Part shown: positions 1 through 9,560 of the stretch, piece by piece
Position numbering within the stretch: position 1 is the first letter of the stretch
How the letters are laid out: the number at the start of each line of letters is the position of its first letter
Assembly (NCBI RefSeq): GCF_016839145.1
Contig: NZ_CP069303.1
Location: 2,480,001 to 2,544,000 of the forward strand
Direction of reading: 5' to 3'
DNA length: 64,000 nucleotides
Source of the DNA: Shinella sp. PSBB067
GTDB taxonomy: Bacteria > Pseudomonadota > Alphaproteobacteria > Rhizobiales > Rhizobiaceae
The notes under the pieces: generated by a model
What the model saw: the letters and a program-made list of their open reading frames with translations, nothing else
What the model was told of the DNA's origin: nothing
The model's database searches: none
Position numbers and translations under genes: made by a program

Positions 1-396
1 CGCGAGGACGCGGACGACGCCCGCGAGGCGATCACCCATTACGAGGTGGTGGAGCGCTACGGCGAGACCGAGGACGGCACGAGCCTCGCCTCGCTGGTCG
101 AATGCCATCTGGAAACCGGCCGCACGCACCAGATCCGCGTGCACATGGCCCATATCGGCCATCCGCTGATCGGCGACCCGGAATATGGCGCGGCCTTCAA
201 GACCAAGGCGAACCGCCTGCCGGACGAGGCACGCAAGGTGGTGAACGGCTTCCGGCGCCAGGCGCTGCACGCCTTCCTGCTGCAGTTCGAGCATCCCTCG
301 ACCGGCGAGACCATGCATTTCGAGGCACCGCCGCCGGAAGACCTGGAGCGCCTGATCGGGGCGCTGCGCACCATGGATGAGGCGCAGAACCCTTGA
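1..396 (+). CDS. RluA-family 23S rRNA pseudouridine synthase, C-terminal part
   Basis: The reading frame is open from base 1, so the N-terminus lies outside the window; about 131 residues remain. They carry the conserved C-terminal block of RluA/RluC/RluD synthases (GRTHQIRVHMAHIGHPLIGD), where the Arg-Thr-His-Gln-Ile-Arg stretch lines the active site. The catalytic Asp of the upstream HRLD motif is not visible. The family isomerises specific uridines in 23S rRNA (or tRNA) in the cytoplasm. Which member it is (RluC or RluD) cannot be decided from the fragment. It ends about 90 bases before the rpoH promoter and appears to be transcribed separately. Confidence 0.9.
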   Translation, partial: REDADDAREAITHYEVVERYGETEDGTSLASLVECHLETGRTHQIRVHMAHIGHPLIGDPEYGAAFKTKANRLPDEARKVVNGFRRQALHAFLLQFEHPSTGETMHFEAPPPEDLERLIGALRTMDEAQNP

Positions 397-482
397 TTTC
401 CCGGCGCAGGACCCCATCTTGGGGATGTGCCGCATTATCCTTTCCCTGCCCGCCTTCACGCAGCCGTGAAGGCCCGCGGCGT

Positions 483-513
483 CTTGAAACATTGTTTCGC
501 CATACCTATCTGT
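483..513 (+). promoter_or_regulatory. Probable heat-shock-type promoter of rpoH
   Basis: A CTTGAAA element at 483-489 is followed, after 18 bases counted from CTTG, by CCTATCT at 505-511. This resembles the alphaproteobacterial RpoH-type promoter pattern (CTTG, about 17-18 bases, CYTATNT), which also overlaps the RpoD pattern. It would give a leader of roughly 115 bases before rpoH. Assignment to RpoH rather than RpoD is inference from the motif only. Confidence 0.45.
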
Positions 514-634
514 AGGATCGGTGGGGTCGCCATGACCCACGGGGAGCATGGTCGCTGACGGGGATCCGGTCTTCGGGATCAAGCTCCGTACCGAGGCTTG
601 CCGGAATGGAAGCCGTTTCAGAAAGGGGTGCTGA

Positions 635-1540
635 ATGGCCCGCAATACGCTGCCGTCGATCACGGCCGGAGAAGGCGGTCTCAACCGCTATCTCGACGAA
701 ATCCGCAAATTTCCGATGCTTGAGCCGCAGCAGGAATACATGCTCGCCAAGCGTTACCAGGAGCACGGCGACCGCAACGCCGCGCACCAGCTCGTCACCA
801 GCCACCTTCGCCTCGTGGCCAAGATCGCCATGGGTTATCGCGGCTACGGCCTGCCGATCGGCGAAGTCGTTTCCGAGGGCAATGTCGGCCTGATGCAGGC
901 CGTGAAGAAATTCGACCCGGAACGCGGCTTCCGCCTTGCGACCTATGCCATGTGGTGGATCAAGGCCTCGATCCAGGAATATATCCTGCGGTCCTGGTCG
1001 CTGGTGAAGATGGGCACGACCGCCAACCAGAAGCGCCTGTTCTTCAACCTGCGCCGCATGAAGGGCAAGATCCAGGCCATCGACGATGGCGACCTGCGCC
1101 CCGACCAGGTCAAGGAGATCGCGACCAAGCTCAAGGTCTCCGAGGACGAGGTCGTCTCGATGAACCGCCGCCTGTCCGGCGACGCCTCGCTCAACGCGCC
1201 CATCAAGGCGTCGGAAGGCGACAGCGGCCAGTGGCAGGATTGGCTCGTCGACGACCACGACAGCCAGGAACAGACGCTGATCGAGCAGGACGAACTCGAA
1301 ACGCGCCGCGCCATGCTCGCCCGCGCCATGGGCGTGCTGAACGAGCGCGAGCGCCGCATCTTCGAGGCCCGCCGCCTTGCCGAAGACCCGGTGACGCTGG
1401 AAGAGCTGTCCACCGAGTTCGACATCAGCCGCGAGCGCGTCCGCCAGATCGAGGTCCGCGCCTTCGAGAAGGTCCAGGAAGCGGTGCAGAAATACGCGGC
1501 CGAGCAGGCCCGCGCCGTCCGCGTCATCGAGGACGCGTAA
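635..1540 (+). CDS. rpoH: RNA polymerase heat-shock sigma factor RpoH (sigma-32)
   Basis: A 301-residue sigma-70-family factor that directs RNA polymerase to heat-shock promoters. Region 2 is seen around residues 50-120 (HLRLVAKIAMGYRGYG, then the -10 recognition block ending LATYAMWWIKASIQEY). The RpoH box QKRLFFNLR, diagnostic of sigma-32 and involved in its control, is at residues 132-140. Region 4 with a helix-turn-helix (ISRERVRQIEVRAFEKVQ) closes the protein. Length is normal for the family. It is monocistronic: its own promoter lies about 120 bases upstream and a strong terminator follows. Rhizobia often have two rpoH paralogues; the copy next to purA corresponds to rpoH1 in Sinorhizobium, an assignment made from memory of gene order. 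Confidence 0.96.
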   Translation: MARNTLPSITAGEGGLNRYLDEIRKFPMLEPQQEYMLAKRYQEHGDRNAAHQLVTSHLRLVAKIAMGYRGYGLPIGEVVSEGNVGLMQAVKKFDPERGFRLATYAMWWIKASIQEYILRSWSLVKMGTTANQKRLFFNLRRMKGKIQAIDDGDLRPDQVKEIATKLKVSEDEVVSMNRRLSGDASLNAPIKASEGDSGQWQDWLVDDHDSQEQTLIEQDELETRRAMLARAMGVLNERERRIFEARRLAEDPVTLEELSTEFDISRERVRQIEVRAFEKVQEAVQKYAAEQARAVRVIEDA

Positions 1541-1564
1541 ACCACGCGCCCAATGAAAATGCAG

Positions 1565-1594
1565 AAGGCCCGGCATCGCTGCCGGGCCTTTTTT
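1565..1594 (+). terminator. Rho-independent terminator after rpoH
   Basis: A perfect 10-bp stem (aaggcccggc / gccgggcctt) with a 6-base loop is followed by six T residues, 24 bases after the rpoH stop. It sits between convergent genes, and the A residues on the other side may let it serve the opposing gene weakly. Confidence 0.9.
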
Positions 1595-1611
1595 GTGCTC
1601 ATTGGGAAATA

Positions 1612-3876
1612 TTACTGGCTGCCGGCCGTCGCCCACGCCTTCATCACCGTGTCGAAGGCGTCGGCGCCGGCCGTGCCCTTGTCGAGGGTCAGCAGCGCGC
1701 GGCGGCCGTTGCGATAGGTGATCGGAATGTCGATCCAGCCCCGCGTGCGCAGAAGCTCCGTGTTCTTGGCGATCGCCTCGGGGAAATCGTTCAGCGCGAT
1801 CATGTGGAAGTCGTCGGTGATCTTGGCCGGCACGGCGATCAGCGCGTCGCCGCGATCCTGCTCATTCCGCTTCATCGCCACGCGCTGGACGCTTTCGATG
1901 CCGCCGCCTTCGAAGTTCTCGGGCAGCGAGAACACCAGCTCGATGATATGGCTCGCCGGCAGCGACTTGTCCGCGTTGCGGCGGAAGGTGACGAGCGCCG
2001 TCAGGCCCTTCGAGGGCACGTTGATCTGCGCGCGCACCACCGGCTCGGGCTTGGCGTCGCCGCCCGGCGATTCCTCGGCGCTCGACCATGCGACCGTGCC
2101 TTCGATCGCCGTTGGCGACGTCTGGCCGAGTCGCTCCTCGTAGAGGAACATCTTTTGCGTCGCGCCGACGGCGGCGGCCTGGTCGCCGGTCGCGGCAGGC
2201 GCCTGCGTGTCCGTCGTCGTGGCGCCGGCCGGCGCCTGGGGGGCATTCACGGCACCGGCTGCAGAAGCCTGGCCGTCCGTCGTCGCGCCGCCCTCGGCGG
2301 ACGCGGTTTCCGTGGACTGGGCCGCGACGGACTTGCCTTCTTCCGCCGCACCGCCGTCCAGCGCCGCCGCCGGGCCTGCATCCACTTCCGAGCCGTCCGT
2401 CAGCAGGCGCTGGGTGAACTTGCCGCCGGCGTTCTGCGCGGCGGAGGCGACCTCGGTATTGCCGGCCGTGCCGGACGAGGCGGTGTCCGCCGTCGGCGCG
2501 GTGCCGGTCGGCGCGGTGCTTGCCCCGCCGTCCGTCGTATCCGTCGTCGGCGTGGTCTCGGCCGGCGTTCCGGCCGAGGGCGCGGTGAAGGAGGCGATCT
2601 TCTCGTTGACCCAGCCGTTCACGGAATCGCGGTTGAACCAGTAGGCCGCGCCGGCGCCGCCCACGATCGCGAGAAGCGCGACGGTAGCAACGAGCGCCCC
2701 GAGGTTGAAGCGCGACTTGCGCGGCTCGGCGCGGAAGGAACGCTGTTGCGGCGCGCGGGCCGCTTCCACCCCGGCGGGGGATGCGGCGGCACCGGCAGGA
2801 GCGGCTTCGGGCACGGGCGGCGTTGCCGCCGGGACTGAAGGCTCCGCCTTCGGCGTGAAGCCGATCAGGTCGTCGAGATCGTCCCAGTCGTTTTTCTTCG
2901 CGGGCTCGGCCGATCCGGCTCCGGGCCGCGACGCCTTTTCGTCCGGCCATTCCCAGGCAAGCGGATCAGGCTCGACGGCAGCGGTCTGCTCGCGGTTTTC
3001 GCCGGTTATGGTGGCGGCGGCCGCCTCGTTCCAGTCCCACTGCGCTTCGCTCGCAGGCATGCGCGCCTCGGCCACCGGCTCGGCCTCGGGCGCCTCCTCG
3101 TTGTGAACCGGATAGGCCTGCGGCTCGGGCTCGCTCACCTCGACGGTCTCGGCGCCAGCCTCCGCGGCAACGTCGTGCACCGGCTCTTGCCAGGAAGGCA
3201 CGTAGTCCTCCGCCGGCTCGGCCTCGACCCGCCACGACGGCTCGGTATGGGCCTCGACGGCGACAGGCTCCTCGCGCACAGGTTCTTCCCAGGTGACGGG
3301 TTCCTCGCGGGCAGGCTCGTCCCAGGCGACAGGCTCGGAAACGGGCTCCTCGACGCTTTCTTCGACCGAAGTCTCGGCCGCCGGTTCCTCGATCGCCGGC
3401 TGTTCGGCCAAGGGCTCTTCGGCAACCGGCTCTTCGGCGACAGGCTCCTCGGCAGCGGGCTCCGCGAAGGGGCCCTCTTCCGCGTGATGCTCCGTGATCG
3501 GCTCTTCGTGCGGCGCCGGCTCGGGTTCAGCAGGCCAGGGCTCCGGCTCCGCGACGGCAACCGGCTCTTCGGCGACGGGTTCCTCGACCGGGGGCTCCTC
3601 GGGCGGCGGCGCGACCGGAACCACTGCCTCGACGGGTTCGGGCACGGGCTCCTCGGCGGGGAGCGCTTCGGCGTGATCGCTCTCGACGTTCAGGATCGCC
3701 GCTTCGAGCTTGTCGAGCTGGCGCTTCATGAGCTCGTCGGAAGGGCGCGGGTTCATGGATTCGAGCTGCCGGCGGACGGCGCCGCGGGCCTTCTCGTAAA
3801 CCTTCTGCCGCATCTCGGCATTGTTGTCCGAGAGGCCGTCCACGGCCCTTCGAATGACTGCTACAAAATCCGCCAT
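1612..3876 (-). CDS. Large Pro/Glu-rich single-pass membrane protein of unknown function
   Basis: A 754-residue protein in three parts. Residues 1-70 form a charged, probably helical conserved N-terminus (AEMRQKVYEKARGAVRRQLE). A long acidic low-complexity stretch full of EEP/EPV units follows, to about residue 260, and then a less regular linker. One transmembrane segment lies near residues 390-412 (LVATVALLAIVGGAGAAYWF). Beyond it come an Ala/Thr/Gly-rich linker and a folded C-terminal domain of about 190 residues. With the N-terminus inside, the C-terminal domain would be periplasmic. It lies between rpoH and purA, convergent with rpoH. I recognise the layout as common in Rhizobiales but know no function. 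A role in the cell envelope is only inference. Confidence 0.8.
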   Translation of the reverse strand: MADFVAVIRRAVDGLSDNNAEMRQKVYEKARGAVRRQLESMNPRPSDELMKRQLDKLEAAILNVESDHAEALPAEEPVPEPVEAVVPVAPPPEEPPVEEPVAEEPVAVAEPEPWPAEPEPAPHEEPITEHHAEEGPFAEPAAEEPVAEEPVAEEPLAEQPAIEEPAAETSVEESVEEPVSEPVAWDEPAREEPVTWEEPVREEPVAVEAHTEPSWRVEAEPAEDYVPSWQEPVHDVAAEAGAETVEVSEPEPQAYPVHNEEAPEAEPVAEARMPASEAQWDWNEAAAATITGENREQTAAVEPDPLAWEWPDEKASRPGAGSAEPAKKNDWDDLDDLIGFTPKAEPSVPAATPPVPEAAPAGAAASPAGVEAARAPQQRSFRAEPRKSRFNLGALVATVALLAIVGGAGAAYWFNRDSVNGWVNEKIASFTAPSAGTPAETTPTTDTTDGGASTAPTGTAPTADTASSGTAGNTEVASAAQNAGGKFTQRLLTDGSEVDAGPAAALDGGAAEEGKSVAAQSTETASAEGGATTDGQASAAGAVNAPQAPAGATTTDTQAPAATGDQAAAVGATQKMFLYEERLGQTSPTAIEGTVAWSSAEESPGGDAKPEPVVRAQINVPSKGLTALVTFRRNADKSLPASHIIELVFSLPENFEGGGIESVQRVAMKRNEQDRGDALIAVPAKITDDFHMIALNDFPEAIAKNTELLRTRGWIDIPITYRNGRRALLTLDKGTAGADAFDTVMKAWATAGSQ

Positions 3877-3945
3877 CAGAACTTTCCGTCGTGCCCGTGC
3901 GCTATCTTATTGGAATAGGTCACGGAACTGGTGTTGAGCTTGAGA

Positions 3946-5241
3946 TTAGTCCTCAAACGGGTCGGTCACAAGTATGGTGTCGTCACGCTCAGGGCTGGTC
4001 GAAAGCAGGGCGACGGGCGCGCCAATCAGCTCTTCGACCTGGCGGACATACTTGATCGCCTGCGCCGGCAGGTCTGCCCAGCTCCGCGCACCCACGGTCG
4101 ATTCCTTCCAGCCTTCCAGCGTGATGTAGATCGGCTCGACGCGGGCCTGCTGGCCCTGGCTCGCCGGCAGGTGATCGATCTCCCTGCCGTCCAGCTTGTA
4201 GCCGACGCAGATCTTCAGTTCGTCGAGGCCGTCGAGGACGTCGAGCTTGGTGAGCGCGATGCCGGTGATGCCGCTGGTCTTGACGGTCTGGCGCACCAGC
4301 ACGGCATCGAACCAGCCGCAACGGCGCGGACGGCCCGTATTGACGCCCACCTCGCGGCCGACGGTCGCAAGGTGCTTGCCGATCTCGTCGTCCAGTTCGC
4401 AGGGGAACGGCCCCTCGCCCACGCGGGTGGTGTAGGCCTTGGTGATCCCCAGCACGTAGCTGATCGCCGTCGGGCCGAGGCCCGAACCGGCCGCCGCCTG
4501 TCCGGCGACAGTATTCGACGACGTCACGAACGGGTAGGTGCCGTGGTCGTTGTCGAGCAGCGCGCCCTGCGCCCCTTCGAAGAGAATACGCGCGCCGGAC
4601 TTCCGCTGCTTGTCGAGGAGGTCCCAGACCCGGTCGACATAGGGCAGGATGTGCGCGGCGACCGACGTCAGTTCGGCCTCGAGCGACTCGACGGAAATCT
4701 CGGCGAGCCCCATGCCGCGGCGCAGTGCGTTGTGGTGGGTCAGCAGCCGCTCGATCTTCGGCCGGAGCGTCTCGGGCTCCGCCAGATCGATCACGCGAAT
4801 GGCGCGGCGACCGACCTTGTCCTCATAAGCCGGGCCGATGCCGCGGCGCGTCGTGCCGATCTTGGTGCCGTTGCTGGAGGCCGCATCTTCACGCAGCGCA
4901 TCGAGGTCCCGGTGCAGAGAAAGGATGAGCGGCGCATTGTCCGCGATGCGCAGCACCTCGGGCGTTACCGTCACGCCCTGGGCACGCAGCTTTTCCACTT
5001 CCGCGACGAAATGGTGCGGATCGACGACGACGCCGTTCCCGATGACGCTGAGCTTCCCGCGCACGAGGCCCGAAGGCAGCAAAGCCAGCTTGTAGCTGAC
5101 ACCGTCGATGACAAGGGTGTGGCCGGCATTGTGGCCGCCCTGGTAGCGAACGATCACTTCCGCCCGTTCCGAAAGCCAGTCGACAATCTTGCCCTTGCCT
5201 TCGTCACCCCATTGCGAACCGACAACTACGACACTTGCCAT
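3946..5241 (-). CDS. purA: Adenylosuccinate synthetase PurA
   Basis: Catalyses the GTP-dependent joining of IMP and aspartate to adenylosuccinate, the first committed step from IMP to AMP, in the cytoplasm. The GTP-binding loop GDEGKGK is at residues 12-18 with catalytic Asp13, and the conserved GGHNAGHT has catalytic His41. Length is 431 residues, normal for bacterial PurA. The ATG at 5241 is preferred over an upstream in-frame start because family members begin at [17 protein letters not shown] and a GGGAAAG ribosome site lies just upstream. It is probably transcribed alone, 69 bases after the start of the Pro/Glu-rich gene. Confidence 0.96.
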   Translation of the reverse strand: MASVVVVGSQWGDEGKGKIVDWLSERAEVIVRYQGGHNAGHTLVIDGVSYKLALLPSGLVRGKLSVIGNGVVVDPHHFVAEVEKLRAQGVTVTPEVLRIADNAPLILSLHRDLDALREDAASSNGTKIGTTRRGIGPAYEDKVGRRAIRVIDLAEPETLRPKIERLLTHHNALRRGMGLAEISVESLEAELTSVAAHILPYVDRVWDLLDKQRKSGARILFEGAQGALLDNDHGTYPFVTSSNTVAGQAAAGSGLGPTAISYVLGITKAYTTRVGEGPFPCELDDEIGKHLATVGREVGVNTGRPRRCGWFDAVLVRQTVKTSGITGIALTKLDVLDGLDELKICVGYKLDGREIDHLPASQGQQARVEPIYITLEGWKESTVGARSWADLPAQAIKYVRQVEELIGAPVALLSTSPERDDTILVTDPFED

Positions 5242-5373
5242 TTCATCTTTCCCGTTTTCGCGGACACGCAGCAAACCGTTACGCGCGCATGCGCCTGACA
5301 CAAACCCGCGCATCTATACTGTGTTGTCTTTGGGAATGCGACCCTGTTATGACGGCCGGCATCCGCTTTTTGC

Positions 5374-6345
5374 ATGACATCGCGCGGTTTTTCGCCTTAT
5401 GTGCAGCGCCCGCCGGCGCGCCCCGCGCACCCCTCCCACGACCCGGACAACGACGCCTTGAACAGCAGAGCCTATTTCTACCTTTGCATCACCGCGCTTT
5501 TCTGGGGCGCGAACTCGGTGGCCGGCAAGCTCGCCGTCGGCCATGTCAGCCCCATGGTGCTGACGACGCTCCGGTGGATCGTCGCGCTTGTCGTCATCCT
5601 CGTCCTCATGCTGCCACAGGTGAGGCGCGACTGGCCGGCGATCCGCAGGCACTGGCTCCAGCTCCTGCTCTACGGCGTCTTCGGCTTCACCGCCTTCAAC
5701 GCCCTGCTCTACACAGCGCTCGGCTATACCAGCGCCATCAACGCCGTCATCGAGCAGGCCGGCATCCCGATGCTGATCTTCGTCTTCAACTTCCTGCTCT
5801 TCCGCATCCAGGCCTCGCTTGCCCAGGTGCTCGGCTTCACGGTGACGCTTGTCGGCGTTCTGGTAACAGCCGCTCATGGCGAATTCTCGGCACTGGCGGA
5901 GCTGGAGTTCAATTACGGCGACGCCCTGATGCTCGTCGCCGGGATCGTCTATGCCGCCTACACGGTCTCGCTTCGCTGGAAGCCGGACCTGCACTGGCAG
6001 AGCTTCATCGCAGCCCCGGTCTTCGGCGCGCTCGTGAGTGCCATTCCGCTGCTGCTCTGGGAAATGTCGCGCGGCGATGCCATCTTCCCGGACGCGACCG
6101 GCTGGGCCATCGTGCTCTATGCCGGCATCTTCCCCTCGCTGCTCTCGCAGGTGCTCTACGTGCGCGGCGTGGAAATGATCGGCGCGAACCGGGCCGGCCT
6201 CTTCATCAACGCCATCCCCGTCTTCGGCACCATCCTCTCTGTCCTGCTGATCGGCGAGACGATGCATCCCTTTCACCTCGTCGCCCTCCTCCTCGTCCTT
6301 GGCGGCATCGCGATCGCCGAATGGGGCAGGCCGCGGCAAGGCTGA
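5374..6345 (+). CDS. EamA/DMT-family transporter (drug/metabolite exporter)
   Basis: An integral inner-membrane protein with about ten hydrophobic helices in two homologous EamA halves (first from ALFWGANSVAGKLAVG, second from ALMLVAGIVYAAYTVSLRW). The DMT superfamily exports small metabolites or amino acids; the substrate cannot be inferred. The start is uncertain. ATG 5374 gives 323 residues with an unusual Pro/Arg-rich 28-residue leader, while TTG 5458 would begin right before the first membrane helix; neither has a good ribosome-binding site. It is divergent from purA and ends at a bidirectional terminator shared with serA. Confidence 0.88.
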   Translation: MTSRGFSPYVQRPPARPAHPSHDPDNDALNSRAYFYLCITALFWGANSVAGKLAVGHVSPMVLTTLRWIVALVVILVLMLPQVRRDWPAIRRHWLQLLLYGVFGFTAFNALLYTALGYTSAINAVIEQAGIPMLIFVFNFLLFRIQASLAQVLGFTVTLVGVLVTAAHGEFSALAELEFNYGDALMLVAGIVYAAYTVSLRWKPDLHWQSFIAAPVFGALVSAIPLLLWEMSRGDAIFPDATGWAIVLYAGIFPSLLSQVLYVRGVEMIGANRAGLFINAIPVFGTILSVLLIGETMHPFHLVALLLVLGGIAIAEWGRPRQG

Positions 6346-6372
6346 CGGGAGGTTCGCCCCGCCGACATTGAC

Positions 6373-6404
6373 AAGGCCCGCCGGATGGTTCCGGCGGGCC
6401 TTTG
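6373..6404. terminator. Bidirectional terminator between the EamA gene and serA
   Basis: A perfect 12-bp stem (aaggcccgccgg / ccggcgggcctt) with the loop atggtt lies between two convergent genes. The T-rich stretch on the plus side is short and interrupted (tttgccttt), so termination may be moderate. Confidence 0.75.
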
Positions 6405-6430
6405 CCTTTCGCCTTGGGAGGGACGAAGGA

Positions 6431-8026
6431 TCAGTCGACGTTGAAGACGAGCGGCTTGACCTGGCGGATCGCCGGGTTCGCGCCGAGCTTGGCCAGGACC
6501 GCATCGGAGATCGGGCCGTCGACATAGAGCAGCGCAATGGCGTCGCCCCCTTCCTTCTCGCGGCCGAGCTGGAAGTTCGCGATGTTGACGCCCGCCTCGC
6601 CGAGCGTCATGCCGATGAAGCCGATCATGCCGGGAACGTCGGTATTGGTGATGTAGACCATGTGGCGGCCGACATCGGCGTCGAGGTTGATGCCCTTGAT
6701 CTGGATGAAGCGCGGCTTGCCGTCGGAGAAGACCGTGCCGGCAATCGAGCGGGTCTGGTTGGCGGTCTTCACCGTCAGGCGGATATAGCCGTCGAAGACG
6801 CCCGACTTGTCGCGCTTGACCTCGGAGAGGATGATGCCCTTTTCTTTGATCATCACCGGCGCCGAGACCATGTTGACGTCGGCCACCTGCGAGCGGATGA
6901 GGCCGGCGAGCACCGCGCTGGTCAGCGCCTTGGTGTTCATCGTCGCGGTCGCGCCGTCGTAGAGGATCTCGATTTCCTTGATCGCGCTTTCCGTGACCTG
7001 GCCGACGAAGGCGCCGAGCACATCCGCAAGGCGGATGAAGGGTTTCAGGATCGGCGCTTCCTCCGCCGTGATCGACGGCATGTTGATAGCGTTGGAGACG
7101 GCGCCCTTGACGAGATAGTCCGACATCTGCTCGGCGACCTGCAGGGCGACGTTCTCCTGCGCTTCCGTGGTCGACGCGCCGAGATGCGGCGTGCAGACGA
7201 CGTTATCGAGGCCGAAGAGCGGGCTTTCGGTCGCGGGCTCGACCTCGAACACGTCGAAGCCGGCACCGGCGACATGGCCGGACTTGATGGCTTCGGCGAG
7301 CGCCGCCTCGTCGACGAGGCCGCCGCGGGCGCAATTGATGATACGCACGCCCTTCTTGGTCTTGGCGAGCGCCTCCTTGCCGAGGATGCCACGCGTCTTG
7401 TCGGTCATCGGCACGTGGAGCGTGATGAAGTCGGCGCGGGCAAGGAGGTCGTCCAGTTCCACCTTCTCGACGCCCATTTCCACGGCACGCTCGGCCGACA
7501 GGAAGGGATCGTAGGCGATGACATGCATGCCGATGCCGATGGCCTTCTTGCAGACGATGCCGCCGATATTGCCGGCGCCGATGACGCCGAGCGTCTTGCC
7601 GGTGATCTCGACGCCCATGAACTTCGACTTCTCCCACTTGCCGGCCTGCGTGGAGGTGTCGGCGGCGGGAAGCTGGCGGGCGACGGCGAACATCAGCGCG
7701 ATGGCATGTTCGGCGGTGGTGATCGAATTGCCGAAGGGCGTGTTCATGACGATGATGCCGCGGCGCGAGGCGGCCGGGATATCGACATTGTCGACGCCGA
7801 TGCCGGCGCGGCCGATGACCTTGAGGTTGGTCGCCGCCGCGATCAGCTTTTCCGTCGCCTTGGTGGCGGAGCGGATGGCAAGGCCGTCATAATTGCCGAT
7901 GATCTCGGCGAGCTTTTCCTTGTCCTTGCCGAGCTTCGGCTGGAAGTCGACTTCGACGCCGCGATCGCGAAAGATCTGGACGGCGGTTTCCGAGAGTTCG
8001 TCGGATACGAGTACGCGAGGTGCCAC
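6431..8026 (-). CDS. serA: D-3-phosphoglycerate dehydrogenase SerA
   Basis: Oxidises 3-phosphoglycerate to 3-phosphohydroxypyruvate with NAD+, the first step of phosphoserine-pathway serine synthesis. The N-terminal catalytic and NAD-binding domains hold GVIGAGNIGG and the catalytic Arg, Glu and His (NCARGGLVDE, FDVFEVEP, TPHLGAST). An intervening domain follows, and a C-terminal ACT domain (VPGMIGFIGMTLGEAGVNIA) suggests serine feedback. At 531 residues it is the long form. The start is GTG 8026: a perfect AAGGAGG lies five bases upstream and translation begins VAPRVLVSDEL. A longer ATG-initiated frame lacks such a site. serC lies 176 bases upstream on the same strand, with a repeat element between. 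Confidence 0.96.
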   Translation of the reverse strand: MAPRVLVSDELSETAVQIFRDRGVEVDFQPKLGKDKEKLAEIIGNYDGLAIRSATKATEKLIAAATNLKVIGRAGIGVDNVDIPAASRRGIIVMNTPFGNSITTAEHAIALMFAVARQLPAADTSTQAGKWEKSKFMGVEITGKTLGVIGAGNIGGIVCKKAIGIGMHVIAYDPFLSAERAVEMGVEKVELDDLLARADFITLHVPMTDKTRGILGKEALAKTKKGVRIINCARGGLVDEAALAEAIKSGHVAGAGFDVFEVEPATESPLFGLDNVVCTPHLGASTTEAQENVALQVAEQMSDYLVKGAVSNAINMPSITAEEAPILKPFIRLADVLGAFVGQVTESAIKEIEILYDGATATMNTKALTSAVLAGLIRSQVADVNMVSAPVMIKEKGIILSEVKRDKSGVFDGYIRLTVKTANQTRSIAGTVFSDGKPRFIQIKGINLDADVGRHMVYITNTDVPGMIGFIGMTLGEAGVNIANFQLGREKEGGDAIALLYVDGPISDAVLAKLGANPAIRQVKPLVFNVD

Positions 8027-8048
8027 GATGGCCTCCTTAAATCGGTCA

Positions 8049-8147
8049 GGAGCAATTCCAGCAAAAGTGCGAAGCGGTTTTGCGTCCGGGATTGCGTGAA
8101 ACAAAAGGCTGGAGCGTTTTCGCGATTCGAAGAAAAGCGGAAATGCT
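8049..8147. repeat. Rhizobial intergenic palindromic repeat
   Basis: The stretch from ggagcaattccagcaaaag to agcggaaatgct matches, from memory, an intergenic repeat found in many copies in Rhizobium/Agrobacterium-type genomes. Its right half is an imperfect hairpin (agcgttttcgc / gcggaaatgct). It separates serC from serA. No second copy was noticed in this window, so the repeat assignment rests on recognition rather than on comparison here. Confidence 0.5.
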
Positions 8148-8202
8148 GCAGACAGATGAGATAAAGGGTGGCTTCGCCCGGAGGACGAAGCCGGTCGCGA
8201 AA

Positions 8203-9384
<1,182 letters not shown>

Positions 9385-9430
9385 GATCGCTATCCTTCCA
9401 GATAGATAGCTCCTCGTTGGGGAGGAGTGT
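9385..9430 (-). promoter_or_regulatory. serC-type leader RNA (two hairpins over the ribosome site)
   Basis: Read on the minus strand, a hairpin ctcctc/gaggag (9410-9427) is followed at once by gctatc/gatagc (9389-9410), ending five bases before the serC ATG. The GGAAGGA ribosome-binding sequence lies in the loop and 3' arm of the second hairpin, so folding could hide it. Position and architecture fit the alphaproteobacterial serC RNA motif (Rfam serC), known from this exact location. The ligand or mechanism is not established in my knowledge. Confidence 0.6.
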
Positions 9431-9512
9431 CCCGCCGCCGGAAATATGGGAGAGCTGTTTTCAAGTCAAGCGGAATATGTCGCGATCGAAAAATAATCCG
9501 GCGCAATGGAAA

Positions 9513-9539
9513 CGGCGCGCCGGTTGCCCGGGCGCGCCG
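9513..9539 (-). terminator. Possible terminator after the first outer-membrane protein gene
   Basis: A 9-bp GC-rich perfect stem (cggcgcgcc / ggcgcgccg) lies just downstream of the minus-strand gene ending at 9561. Only three T residues follow on that strand, so it may need Rho or act mainly as a 3' stabilising hairpin. Confidence 0.4.
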
Positions 9540-9560
9540 CGAAAGAAAGCGATGCAGCGG

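Noticed and set aside
952..2838. A long plus-strand frame running from inside rpoH across the terminator into the antisense of the Pro/Glu-rich gene.
   Set aside because: It is rich in Arg/Gly/Ala with no domain, crosses a real gene and a terminator, and is the usual shadow frame of GC-rich coding DNA.
3260..3680. Tandem DNA repeat or CRISPR-like array in the EEP/EPV-coding region.
   Set aside because: The repetition is degenerate, codon-based and in frame with the protein; there are no constant repeats with unique spacers.
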